From Aestuariibaculum suncheonense (lineage in GTDB: Bacteria; Bacteroidota; Bacteroidia; Flavobacteriales; Flavobacteriaceae), in the NCBI RefSeq assembly GCF_014596935.1, contig NZ_JACVXC010000008.1, positions 1 through 64,000 of the forward strand: 64,000 bases of DNA, read 5' to 3'. Both the position numbers and the translations under genes were made by a program. The notes under the pieces were generated by a model that saw only the letters and a program-made list of their open reading frames with translations, made no database searches and was not told the origin of the DNA. Below, piece after piece: positions 8,156 to 16,573 of the stretch. Positions within the stretch are counted from its first letter, which is position 1. Each line of letters begins with the position of its first letter.

Positions 8156-10354
8156 ATGGAAAAGAGTGACTTGCATTCTGCGCTAAAAAAATATTTTGGG
8201 TTTAGTAAATTCAAGGGACTTCAGGAAGATGTTGTAGAAAGTATATTATCGGGCAACAACACATTTGTGATTATGCCCACCGGAGGCGGTAAATCGTTAT
8301 GTTATCAGCTCCCGGCATTAATGCAGGAGGGTACGGCTATCGTGGTCTCGCCTTTAATTGCCTTAATGAAAAACCAAGTAGACGCCATTCGTGGCGTTTC
8401 TAATGAGGAAGGTATCGCACACGTGCTGAATTCTTCGTTAAACAAAACAGAAATTAAACGGGTTAAAGAGGACATTGTTAACGGGGTAACCAAATTACTT
8501 TACGTGGCTCCCGAATCCTTAACCAAAGAAGAGAATGTAGAGTTTTTACGTTCGGTTACAATTTCGTTCATGGCCATAGATGAAGCCCACTGTATTAGTG
8601 AGTGGGGGCATGACTTCAGACCGGAATACCGTAACTTAAGACATATCATTTCTCGCATAGGGGATAATATTCCGATTATCGGACTCACCGCAACGGCGAC
8701 GCCGAAGGTTCAGGAAGATATTATTAAAAACTTAGGGATTACTGGGGCAAAAACGTTTAAAGCCTCCTTTAACCGTCCTAATTTATATTACGAGGTACGC
8801 CCAAAGACCAAGAATGTCGATGGCGATATCATTCGTTTTATCAAACAAAATGCTGGTAAATCGGGTATTGTATATTGTTTAAGCAGAAAGCGCGTGGAAG
8901 AGCTGGCGCAGGTATTACAGGTTAACGGCATCAACGCCGTACCATACCATGCCGGGTTAGATGCTAAATCGCGTTCCAGTTTTCAGGATAAATTCCTTAT
9001 GGAAGAGGTCGATGTGGTCGTAGCAACCATCGCTTTTGGTATGGGAATTGACAAGCCGGATGTGCGTTTTGTAATTCACCACGATATTCCTAAAAGTATC
9101 GAAAGTTATTATCAGGAAACCGGCCGTGCCGGACGTGATGGAGGTGAAGGACACTGTTTAGCCTACTATTCTTATAAGGATATTGAAAAGTTAGAAAAAT
9201 TCATGTCGGGGAAACCGGTGGCTGAACAGGAAATCGGGCATGCCTTATTACAGGAAGTGGTCGCTTTCGCGGAAACGTCAATCTCACGTCGTAAATTCAT
9301 CTTGCATTATTTCGGAGAAGAGTTCGATAACGAAACCGGTGAAGGTGGTGATATGGATGATAATGTACGTCACCCTAAAAAGAAACATGAAGCTCAGGAC
9401 GATGTGGTGGTGCTATTGGAAACCATTGCTAAAACGAACGAAAAATATAAGTCTAAAGATTTGGTTCAGGTAATTATCGGTAAAGAAAACGCCTTAATAA
9501 ATTCACATAAAACAAACGAACAGCCGTTTTTTGGTAAAGGAAAAGACAAAGACAAAAAGTATTGGATGGCCTTGTTGCGCCAGGTCTTAGTCGCTGGTAT
9601 GTTGAGGAAGGATATCGAAACCTACGGGGTAATCAAACTCACGGAAAGTGGTAAAGCCTTTTTACAGACTCCGGAATCCTTTATGATGACTGAAGATCAT
9701 GAGTTTGATAGCAGTCAGGATGACGGTGTGGTTGTGTCCGCAGCTAAAGCACAGGCTGCCGTGGCTGATGCCTTACTCATGGATATGCTTAAAGACTTGC
9801 GTAAAAAGAACGCGAAGAAATTGGGCGTGCCGCCGTTCGTTATTTTCCAGGATCCCTCTTTAGAGGATATGGCGTTAAAATACCCGATAAACTTAACTGA
9901 GTTGGGCAATGTGCATGGCGTAGGTGAAGGGAAAGCTAAAAAATATGGTAAAGACTTTGTGGAGTTGATTGCCAGATATGTCGAAGAACATGATATCATT
10001 CGTCCGGATGATTTGGTAGTGAAAACCACCGGAACCAATTCGGCAAATAAATTATACATCATCCAGAATATTGATAGAAAACTGCCACTTGACGATATTG
10101 CTTCGGCCAAAGGTTTGGCAATGGATGAGTTTATCAAGGAAATGGAAGCCATTGTATATTCGGGGACCAAACTAAATATCGATTATTGGATTGACGATAT
10201 TTTAGATGAAGATCAGCAGGAAGAACTGCACGATTACTTCATGGATTCTACCACAGATAATATTGCTACAGCCATTGAAGAATTTGATGGCGATTACGAC
10301 GATGAAGAATTGCGTTTATACCGTATTAAATTCATCAGTGAAGTAGCGAATTAA
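8156..10354 (+). CDS. recQ: ATP-dependent DNA helicase RecQ
   Basis: A 3'-5' superfamily-2 helicase for recombination and repair. Walker A TGGGKS is at 42-47, the DEAH box at 142-145 with the aromatic-rich loop after it, and motif VI in GRAGRDG near 323-329. An RQC winged helix spans about 415-510 and an HRDC domain about 538-610. A further C-terminal acidic tail runs from about 620 to 732. In the zinc-binding subdomain (372-410) the four usual cysteines are absent: the text reads SISRRKF and later GEGGDMDDNVRHPKK. ATG 8156 is chosen over TTG 8153, which would add one residue. Confidence 0.95.
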   Translation: MEKSDLHSALKKYFGFSKFKGLQEDVVESILSGNNTFVIMPTGGGKSLCYQLPALMQEGTAIVVSPLIALMKNQVDAIRGVSNEEGIAHVLNSSLNKTEIKRVKEDIVNGVTKLLYVAPESLTKEENVEFLRSVTISFMAIDEAHCISEWGHDFRPEYRNLRHIISRIGDNIPIIGLTATATPKVQEDIIKNLGITGAKTFKASFNRPNLYYEVRPKTKNVDGDIIRFIKQNAGKSGIVYCLSRKRVEELAQVLQVNGINAVPYHAGLDAKSRSSFQDKFLMEEVDVVVATIAFGMGIDKPDVRFVIHHDIPKSIESYYQETGRAGRDGGEGHCLAYYSYKDIEKLEKFMSGKPVAEQEIGHALLQEVVAFAETSISRRKFILHYFGEEFDNETGEGGDMDDNVRHPKKKHEAQDDVVVLLETIAKTNEKYKSKDLVQVIIGKENALINSHKTNEQPFFGKGKDKDKKYWMALLRQVLVAGMLRKDIETYGVIKLTESGKAFLQTPESFMMTEDHEFDSSQDDGVVVSAAKAQAAVADALLMDMLKDLRKKNAKKLGVPPFVIFQDPSLEDMALKYPINLTELGNVHGVGEGKAKKYGKDFVELIARYVEEHDIIRPDDLVVKTTGTNSANKLYIIQNIDRKLPLDDIASAKGLAMDEFIKEMEAIVYSGTKLNIDYWIDDILDEDQQEELHDYFMDSTTDNIATAIEEFDGDYDDEELRLYRIKFISEVAN

Positions 10355-10473
10355 TTGTTATTCTTTTTATTGAACTATTTTATTTTAAGTTTCAGAGATA
10401 TAGAAGTTTAGTTAAACTTATTTTCTTTGAAACTTAATTTTTTAAGGAATATCTTCAATTTTATAACATTAAA

Positions 10474-11193
10474 ATGAGACTAAAAAGATTTTTAAAATTA
10501 TCATTCTTTATTATTACAATTAATGTCAATTCACAATCATTAATTGAAACTATTTTTTATCAGATGAAAATTTCTGATTTGAATGAGTTTAGCAAAAGGA
10601 ATTTGATTGAAAGCGGTAAAATATTTAATGTAAAAGAAAAAATATATACTGATGAATCTCAAATACCAGAGAATGAAAAAAATGAATTTCATAGAGAATT
10701 TGAAATTGAAAGCTTCTTACCAAAATCAGGATTTTTAAGTTTTAATGAAAATTTCATTAGAGCTGATGGTGGGAGTCATTATGATTTATGTTATTGGAAT
10801 ACCTCAAAAGACTATAAATTGGTAGCGTTTAGATATTTTGAATTTGGTTCAGAATCATACGACGAATTGGAGTTTTTTATTCTAAAGAATAATAAAATTG
10901 TCGAAATTGATAGCAAAAATATTCTACCAAAACTTGAATTAGAAGATTTAGTAGATATTAAAGCTATTGAAAAAGATGGTTTGGACAAAGTTGAGCTCCT
11001 AAGGATTTTTCAAAAAGTAACAGAATTGGAATTTATATTACCTAAAAAAGGTAAAAATATAATTGTAGATTCATTTGAAAAAGATGTTGAATTAAATGGA
11101 CAAGAGTTTGACTCTTTTCAAAAATTCAGAAAATACTTTAAGAAAAATATAGTTCTAATCTGGAATGATGGATATTTCGAACTTGATAAATAA
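10474..11193 (+). CDS. Hypothetical exported protein, AT-rich
   Basis: 239 residues with a signal peptide (MRLKRFLKLSFFIITINVNSQ, cleavage likely after NSQ). The mature part is charged and rich in Glu, Phe, Asn and Lys, with no motif I recognise. The coding sequence is visibly richer in A and T than recQ and the PPIase gene on either side. That suggests a recent arrival or a fast-evolving orphan. It is flanked by gaps of 119 and 256 bp and appears to be transcribed alone. A role as a periplasmic or secreted protein is all that can be supported. Confidence 0.6.
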   Translation: MRLKRFLKLSFFIITINVNSQSLIETIFYQMKISDLNEFSKRNLIESGKIFNVKEKIYTDESQIPENEKNEFHREFEIESFLPKSGFLSFNENFIRADGGSHYDLCYWNTSKDYKLVAFRYFEFGSESYDELEFFILKNNKIVEIDSKNILPKLELEDLVDIKAIEKDGLDKVELLRIFQKVTELEFILPKKGKNIIVDSFEKDVELNGQEFDSFQKFRKYFKKNIVLIWNDGYFELDK

Positions 11194-11293
11194 AATGTGA
11201 TTTAATAAAGTGTGTGAAAATTACTATTTTGTACTAATCAGGGATATTTGTTTTCTAGTATTTGATTTTTCGTTAATCTTAGAAATAAGTTAG

Positions 11294-11348
11294 GGCTATA
11301 GCTAAGATATAGTTAAGATATAGTATGGATATAGTATGAAATATACAT
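11294..11348 (+). repeat. Five 11-bp iterons upstream of the PPIase promoter
   Basis: Five head-to-tail 11-bp units (11294, 11305, 11316, 11327, 11338) follow the pattern rgatatagtat, with the first and last diverged. One unit per helical turn is the spacing expected for protein binding on one DNA face. The array ends 48 bp before the -33 element of the following promoter. A chance low-complexity stretch is the alternative. Confidence 0.45.
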
Positions 11349-11396
11349 TTAGTAAGATAGGAGCTTTTATAAAAGTATAATATTGAGACCGCTTAA

Positions 11397-11427
11397 TTGT
11401 CAAATGACAATTAATTAAGTACCTTTG
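11397..11427 (+). promoter_or_regulatory. Promoter of the PPIase fusion gene
   Basis: TTG at 11397-11399, a 20-nt spacer, and TACCTTTG at 11420-11427 form an exact Bacteroidota -33/-7 promoter. The ATG follows 22 nt later at 11450. The spacer contains the palindromic word caaatgacaattaattaag region, which may just be AT-rich filler. Confidence 0.85.
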
Positions 11428-11449
11428 CGCTTTCTTAAAAATTAGAACC

Positions 11450-12382
11450 ATGCAAGACGGATTATACGCAAAATTCAATACAACAAAAGGAGAAATTCTT
11501 GTGGCTTTAGAATACAAAAAAACACCTGGAACCGTAGGTAACTTTGTGGCTTTAGCAGAAGGAAATTTAGAGAATAAAGTAAAACCTCAGGGTACACCGT
11601 ACTACAACGGATTAAAATTCCATCGAGTAATTCCTGACTTTATGATTCAGGGAGGATGTCCTCAGGGAACAGGTTCAGGTAATCCTGGGTATCAGTTTGA
11701 TGATGAGTTTCACCCGGAGTTAAAACACGACGGTCCTGGAGTATTATCTATGGCTAACGCAGGTCCTGGAACCAACGGAAGTCAGTTCTTCATCACACAC
11801 GTTGAAACGCCTTGGTTAGATAATAACCATACCGTGTTTGGTAAAGTGGTAGAGGGTCAGGATGTGGTTGATGCCATTGCTCAGGGTGATGTTATCGAAT
11901 CTTTAGAGATTGTTAGAGTAGGTGCTGATGCTGAAGCTTATAATGCTGTTGAGGCATTCAGAACATTCGAAGGTTCTAGAGAGAAGCGTTTAGCTGAAGA
12001 AAAAGCAGCTATCGAAGCGGAATTAGATAAATTAGCTGCTGGTTTCGAGAAAACGGAAAGCGGTTTACGTTACCAGATCATACAAAAAGGAACTGGTGTA
12101 AAAGCTACAAAAGGTAAAAACGTATCTGTACACTACAAAGGGCAATTAGCTGATGGTACCGTTTTTGATTCGTCTTACAAACGTAACCAGCCTATCGATT
12201 TTCCGGTAGGAATGGGGCAGGTAATCTCTGGATGGGATGAAGGTATTCAGTTGTTAAATGTTGGTGATAAAGCACGTTTTGTAATTCCTAGTCATTTAGG
12301 TTACGGAAGCAGAGGTGCTGGTGGTGTAATTCCTCCAAACGCAACTTTAGTTTTCGACGTAGAATTAATGAACGTAAAATAA
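11450..12382 (+). CDS. Bifunctional peptidyl-prolyl isomerase: cyclophilin plus FKBP
   Basis: 310 residues carrying two unrelated prolyl isomerase folds. The cyclophilin domain (about 1-155) has [13 protein letters not shown], the [19 protein letters not shown] loop and NGSQFFIT. A charged helical linker (about 160-200, rich in Glu and Ala) follows. The FKBP domain (about 205-310) has [16 protein letters not shown] and [17 protein letters not shown]. No signal peptide is visible, so it is probably cytoplasmic and assists folding. The gene has its own promoter (11397-11427) and terminator (12408-12435), so it is monocistronic. Confidence 0.93.
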   Translation: MQDGLYAKFNTTKGEILVALEYKKTPGTVGNFVALAEGNLENKVKPQGTPYYNGLKFHRVIPDFMIQGGCPQGTGSGNPGYQFDDEFHPELKHDGPGVLSMANAGPGTNGSQFFITHVETPWLDNNHTVFGKVVEGQDVVDAIAQGDVIESLEIVRVGADAEAYNAVEAFRTFEGSREKRLAEEKAAIEAELDKLAAGFEKTESGLRYQIIQKGTGVKATKGKNVSVHYKGQLADGTVFDSSYKRNQPIDFPVGMGQVISGWDEGIQLLNVGDKARFVIPSHLGYGSRGAGGVIPPNATLVFDVELMNVK

Positions 12383-12407
12383 GAGATTCCTCTTTTTTAT
12401 AATATCT

Positions 12408-12435
12408 AAAAGCACTTCATTTTTGAAGTGCTTTT
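12408..12435 (+). terminator. Intrinsic terminator after the PPIase gene
   Basis: Perfect 12-bp arms (12408-12419 and 12424-12435) around a tttt loop, followed by further T residues. It lies 26 bp after the stop codon. Confidence 0.88.
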
Positions 12436-12501
12436 TTTATATTTACTCAATTCGAGTTATTGATAGCTCTTGAAACGGAACTTAATTTAAAAAGCTTTGG
12501 A

Positions 12502-12987
12502 ATGATACGATCTGTAAACTTTGGCGATGCACAGCAAATTTTAAATATTTATAACTACTACGTTATTAATACAGATGTCACGTTTGATTTGACGCCTATG
12601 TCGTTAAAAGCATTTCAGGAAAAGATGCATAGTATCACCAAAGGGTATCCATTTATCGTTTACGAAGAAGATAATGAGATTTTAGGCTATGCTTACGCCG
12701 GAAAATTCAGAGAACGTCCGGCTTATAATGCGACCTTAGAATCTACGGTTTATGTGAAACATAACCAGCATGGGAAAAAAATAGGGTCTTTACTTTATGC
12801 CGAATTGATTTCGCAATTAAAACAAACCGATTGTCGTGTGGTTTTAGGCGTTTTAACGCTTCCAAATGATGCGAGTGTGAAGCTGCATGAAAAATTTGGT
12901 TTTGAAAAAGTAGGGCACTTAAAAGAGGTCGGCTTTAAATTCAATACCTGGCTCGATGTTGGTATTTTTGAGTTGAAACTCGTTTAG
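12502..12987 (+). CDS. GNAT N-acetyltransferase, phosphinothricin acetyltransferase-like
   Basis: 161 residues from ATG 12502. MIRSVNFGDAQQILNIYN is the usual start of the Pat/YncA-type GNAT family, so the in-frame TTG at 12460 is rejected. The acetyl-CoA binding loop is VKHNQHGKKIGSLLYAELI (about 95-113). The ending NDASVKLHEKFGFEKVGHLKEVGFKFNTW is typical of enzymes acetylating methionine-derived toxic analogues such as phosphinothricin. The real substrate is unknown. It converges with the thioredoxin-fold gene; the two stop codons overlap by 4 bp. Confidence 0.88.
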   Translation: MIRSVNFGDAQQILNIYNYYVINTDVTFDLTPMSLKAFQEKMHSITKGYPFIVYEEDNEILGYAYAGKFRERPAYNATLESTVYVKHNQHGKKIGSLLYAELISQLKQTDCRVVLGVLTLPNDASVKLHEKFGFEKVGHLKEVGFKFNTWLDVGIFELKLV

Positions 12988-13541
12988 AGTTTCCACTTGA
13001 TATTACAGCCAATACTTGGTTTTTGTACTTGTGTGTTTTCTTTCCCCTCAATTAAACAATCTAAGGCATGCGATAAATCAGAGCCGGTTACCGGAAGTCC
13101 GTTACCAGGTCTGGAATCATCCAGTTGGCCGCGATAAGTAAGTTTTAAGTCCTTATCAAAAACATATAAATCAGGTGTACAGGCTGCATCGTAAGCTTTC
13201 GCGACTTCTTGAGTTTCATCATATAAATACGGAAACGGATAACCTTCGGCTTTAGCGTGAACCTTCATTTTGTCAGGACCATCTTGCGGATAGTTAACAA
13301 CGTCGTTACTGGAAATGGCAATAAAAGCAATACCTTTTTCCGCGTAAGCGTTAGCTATTGAAACCAAAGTGTTATTTACATGAATCACAAACGGACAATG
13401 GTTACAGATGAACATGACTACGGTGCCATTTTCTCCTTTAGCACGCTCTAAACTGACCATGGAATCGCTTACAGTATCTGGAAGTGTGAAAAGAGGTGCT
13501 TTTGTGCCTAACGGAAGCATATTTGAAGGGGTATTTGCCAT
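12984..13541 (-). CDS. Thioredoxin-fold (AhpC/TSA-like) redox protein
   Basis: 185 residues with the peroxiredoxin-like opening LGTKAPLFTLPDT. The redox motif CNHCP is at about 46-50 in VVMFICNHCPFVIHV. ISSNDVVNYPQDGPDKM and CTPDLYVFDKDLKLTYRGQLDDSRPGN complete the family signature. It has no signal peptide, so it is likely cytoplasmic. Members are annotated as thioredoxin family proteins and their partner is unknown. It starts at ATG 13541, divergent from csaA with a 46-bp gap, and ends overlapping the GNAT stop. Confidence 0.88.
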   Translation of the reverse strand: MANTPSNMLPLGTKAPLFTLPDTVSDSMVSLERAKGENGTVVMFICNHCPFVIHVNNTLVSIANAYAEKGIAFIAISSNDVVNYPQDGPDKMKVHAKAEGYPFPYLYDETQEVAKAYDAACTPDLYVFDKDLKLTYRGQLDDSRPGNGLPVTGSDLSHALDCLIEGKENTQVQKPSIGCNIKWKL

Positions 13542-13587
13542 AACTTAAACTTTTTTCAAAGTTCGTAATTATTTATATTTTTGAGAA

Positions 13588-13923
13588 ATGGACAAAACAA
13601 TAACTTTCGAAGATTTTTCGAAAACAGACTTACGTGTCGGGACAATTATTGAAGTGAATGATTTTCCAAAGGCCAGAAAACCAGCTTATCAGTTAACTAT
13701 CGATTTTGGGGAATTAGGCATTAAAAAAACGTCGGCTCAGGTCACAACACTTTATCAAAAAGAAGATTTATTGCATAAACAAATTGTGGCAGTTGTAAAC
13801 TTTCCGAAGAAACAAATCGCCAATTTTATGAGCGAATGTCTGATTTTAGGTGCTGTTAATGGGAAAAATGTGATTTTACTTAACCCGGAACATCAGGTTA
13901 AGAATGGTAGTGTAGTAAGCTAA
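13588..13923 (+). CDS. csaA: CsaA-type tRNA-binding protein
   Basis: 111 residues forming a single OB-fold tRNA-binding domain of the EMAP-II/CsaA type. The text FSKTDLRVGTIIEVNDFPKARKPAYQL and the C-terminal GSVVS are diagnostic. CsaA is proposed to have chaperone or export-related activity in Bacillus; the function in Bacteroidota is untested. The start at ATG 13588 gives the normal length. A -7-like word TATTTTTG (13576-13583) ends only 4 nt before it, with no matching TTG upstream. A bidirectional terminator follows immediately. Confidence 0.9.
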   Translation: MDKTITFEDFSKTDLRVGTIIEVNDFPKARKPAYQLTIDFGELGIKKTSAQVTTLYQKEDLLHKQIVAVVNFPKKQIANFMSECLILGAVNGKNVILLNPEHQVKNGSVVS

Positions 13924-13930
13924 AAAAAAA

Positions 13931-13957
13931 CCGTTAAGAACACTTAACGGTTTTTTT
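13931..13957. terminator. Bidirectional intrinsic terminator
   Basis: 8-bp perfect stem (13931-13938 and 13943-13950) with an aaca loop, A-run on the left and T-run on the right. It serves both the csaA transcript and the converging DUF3276 transcript. Confidence 0.88.
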
Positions 13958-13967
13958 AGTTCGCTAT

Positions 13968-14354
13968 TTAAATATCGTCGAAATCGATATCTGTAAAACT
14001 TTCTGTAGTTTGGTGTAATTCACCATTTTCACTGGCTTCTACGGTATCGTATTCTTTTTTGAAGTCTTTTTGATGACGTTCGCTAATTACCTCGTCGCCT
14101 CTTTCATTAACAATGAAATCGGTCATTTCGTTTAGAATTTCTTTAAACTCGGCAAAATCTTCTTTGTAAATATAGATTTTATGCTTCTTGTAGTGGAAAG
14201 ACCCATCGTCATTGGTGAACTTTTTACTTTCAGTAATTGTCAAGTAATAATCATCTGCTTTTGTCGATCTCACATCAAAAAAATAGGTACGTCTTCCTGC
14301 TCTTAATACCTTAGAAAAAATCTCCTCTTTCTCCATCATGTCATTATTGCTCAT
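13968..14354 (-). CDS. DUF3276 family (PUR-type) nucleic-acid-binding protein
   Basis: 128 residues. EEIFSKVLRAGRRTYFFDVRSTKADDYYLTITESKK and the KHKIYIYKEDFAEF pattern match the bacterial PUR-alpha-like DUF3276 family of Bacteroidota, a small single-stranded nucleic-acid binder with a beta-beta-beta-beta-alpha PUR repeat. The C-terminal 40 residues are acidic and probably disordered. It likely acts in the cytoplasm on DNA or RNA; targets are unknown. The start is ATG 14354. It is transcribed alone and ends at the bidirectional terminator shared with csaA. Confidence 0.87.
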   Translation of the reverse strand: MSNNDMMEKEEIFSKVLRAGRRTYFFDVRSTKADDYYLTITESKKFTNDDGSFHYKKHKIYIYKEDFAEFKEILNEMTDFIVNERGDEVISERHQKDFKKEYDTVEASENGELHQTTESFTDIDFDDI

Positions 14355-14517
14355 AGTTGTTAATAGAAATTATTTAAATATTCTTTCAGTACCAAAAATC
14401 TAAAAAAAAGAGTTATTAACCAACATTTTATAAGATTTCTTTTTAAAATCTCAGTTTTTGTTGCATTTTATTAAAACAAAGTTGATGTATGTTGTTGATT
14501 ATTAAATGTTTAATTTG

Positions 14518-16275
14518 TTAAGAAGCAGCAGTTTCGCTTAACTGTTTCAAATAAAGGTGTTTGTAATAGCCGTCAACATTAATAAGGGAGTCATGTGTAC
14601 CTTGCTGAACTATTTTACCATCATCTAAAACAATAATCTTATCGGCATTTTTTGCTGAAGACACACGGTGACTCACAATCACAGAGGTTTTATTTGCTGT
14701 GATTTTATTCAGGGTTTTTAAGATTTTTTCTTCGGTTTCGGTATCGACAGCTGATAAACAGTCGTCGAACAATAATATTTTTGGCGCTTTAATTATGGCA
14801 CGCGCAATAGATACACGTTGTTTTTGTCCACCAGACAAGGTAATACCTCGTTCGCCTAAAACCGTATCATAGCCGTTATTGAATTTTACGATGTTTTTAT
14901 GCACCTGTGCATTTTTAGCAGCCTCGATAACTTCCTCGTCGGTAGCGTTTTCTTTTCCGAATTTAATGTTGTTCTTTATAGTATCAGAAAACAAAAAGGC
15001 ATCCTGAGGCACATAGCCAATACTGTCTCTTAAATCGGATAGGTTGTGCTTTTCTATTGACAGATTATTGATGGTAATGACGCCTTGATCTATATCATAC
15101 AGTCGACCAATTAAATCTAAAATGGTAGATTTTCCAGATCCGGTTTTCCCTAAAATGGCCAAGGTTTCTCCGTTTTTAATTTCGAAACTCACGCCTTTTA
15201 GCGCTTGAATGTTCGTGTCGTCGTAAGTGAATGTTACATCTTTAAATACAATATCACCGGTGACTTCAGTATGTTTGTCAACATCATTTTTTATTTCTGG
15301 TTCGATTTTTAAGAATTCATTAATGCGTTTTTGAGAAGCTTCAGCTTGCTGTACAATAGATGTTACCCATCCTACTGTCGCTACAGGCCAAGTAAGCATG
15401 TTTACGTAAATGATAAACTCAGCGATAGTTCCCAAACTTTCTATTTCTCCGTTAATGTATTGCATACCTCCAATGTAAATAACAAGTAAGTTACTGGTAC
15501 CGATAAGTAAAATCATCATCGGAAAAAACCAGGCCTCCACTTTAGCTAGATTCACTTGTTTGTTTTTGCTTTCTTCAGCTAAAGTTTCAAAATTAGCTGA
15601 GGTTTGTGGTTCTATGCCGTAAGCTTTAATCACTGAAATACCGCTAAATGATTCCTGAGTATAAGTCGATAATTTCGATAAATATTGCTGTACAATAGTA
15701 CTGCGGTTATGAATTTCTTTACTTAATTTATAGATAGCTACCGACAGAATAGGTAAAGGGATAACCGTATACATGGTTAACAACGGCGCTTGATTGTACA
15801 TGTAAATGATGGCAATTATAAAAAGTGTGATGGTATTGATACTGTACATAATCGCTGGACCTGCATACATACGTACACGTCCAACATCTTCACTTATGCG
15901 ATTCATTAAGTCCCCTGTTCGGTTTTTCTTATAAAAATTTAGTGATAGCTTTTGGTATTGTGCGTAGACTTCATTTTTTAAATCGTATTCAATATATCGC
16001 GAGATATTAATAATATACTGACGCATGAAAAAGGTGAGTATGGCTCCAATAATGGCTGCGCCAATAATGTAGATGATGATTTCGATTAGTTCACTTTTTA
16101 TGACCTTTTCGGTAATTTTACCATCCAGATAATTTTCCACAACGATGAAAATTTTTCTAACATAACGCGGTGTATAGAGCAAAAAGATACGGGCAATAAT
16201 GGTGATTAAAATCCCAAGAATAAGCTTCGTTTTATATTTTAAGAAGTATTTATTTAAGTGTTGTAATTCTTTCAT
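14518..16275 (-). CDS. ABC transporter, fused permease and ATPase (multidrug/lipid exporter type)
   Basis: 585 residues: a six-helix exporter domain (about 1-320) followed by a nucleotide-binding domain with Walker A LGKTGSGKS, signature LSGGQKQR and H-loop in VIVSHRVSSA. The Walker B region reads LLFDDCLSAVD, so the usual catalytic Glu is an Asp. That substitution marks the degenerate site of heterodimeric exporters such as TM287/288. No partner half-transporter is in the window. ATG 16275 (MKELQHLNKY) is chosen over the upstream TTG at 16335, which adds an unlikely 20-residue tail. The substrate is unknown. Divergent from nusB. Confidence 0.9.
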   Translation of the reverse strand: MKELQHLNKYFLKYKTKLILGILITIIARIFLLYTPRYVRKIFIVVENYLDGKITEKVIKSELIEIIIYIIGAAIIGAILTFFMRQYIINISRYIEYDLKNEVYAQYQKLSLNFYKKNRTGDLMNRISEDVGRVRMYAGPAIMYSINTITLFIIAIIYMYNQAPLLTMYTVIPLPILSVAIYKLSKEIHNRSTIVQQYLSKLSTYTQESFSGISVIKAYGIEPQTSANFETLAEESKNKQVNLAKVEAWFFPMMILLIGTSNLLVIYIGGMQYINGEIESLGTIAEFIIYVNMLTWPVATVGWVTSIVQQAEASQKRINEFLKIEPEIKNDVDKHTEVTGDIVFKDVTFTYDDTNIQALKGVSFEIKNGETLAILGKTGSGKSTILDLIGRLYDIDQGVITINNLSIEKHNLSDLRDSIGYVPQDAFLFSDTIKNNIKFGKENATDEEVIEAAKNAQVHKNIVKFNNGYDTVLGERGITLSGGQKQRVSIARAIIKAPKILLFDDCLSAVDTETEEKILKTLNKITANKTSVIVSHRVSSAKNADKIIVLDDGKIVQQGTHDSLINVDGYYKHLYLKQLSETAAS

Positions 16276-16573
16276 TGAAATTGATAATCTGCTATGAAGA
16301 TGTATTTGATATACTAACACGCAAATATACAGCAATAAAACAACAAAAGAGAAGTGAAGCCATATGCCTTGTGTTAAATATAGATTAAAGTTAAGGCTTT
16401 TATAAAATCAAGAAGCTTCCCGCAGAGCGCATTAGCAGCCATTCAAAGGTGATTTGTAAATGAAATAATGAAGAATTAAACGAAAATATGAAGTGACTTT
16501 TTTAAAATAGTATTATTTTTGCAGCCTGAAACCATATTTTTTCGGCTAAAATAAATTTAAGTTCCTTGTTATT

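Noticed and set aside
9715-10170. 151-codon minus-strand frame inside recQ
   Set aside because: It lies entirely under the conserved HRDC and C-terminal part of recQ and its Ser/Ala-rich text is typical of an antisense shadow.
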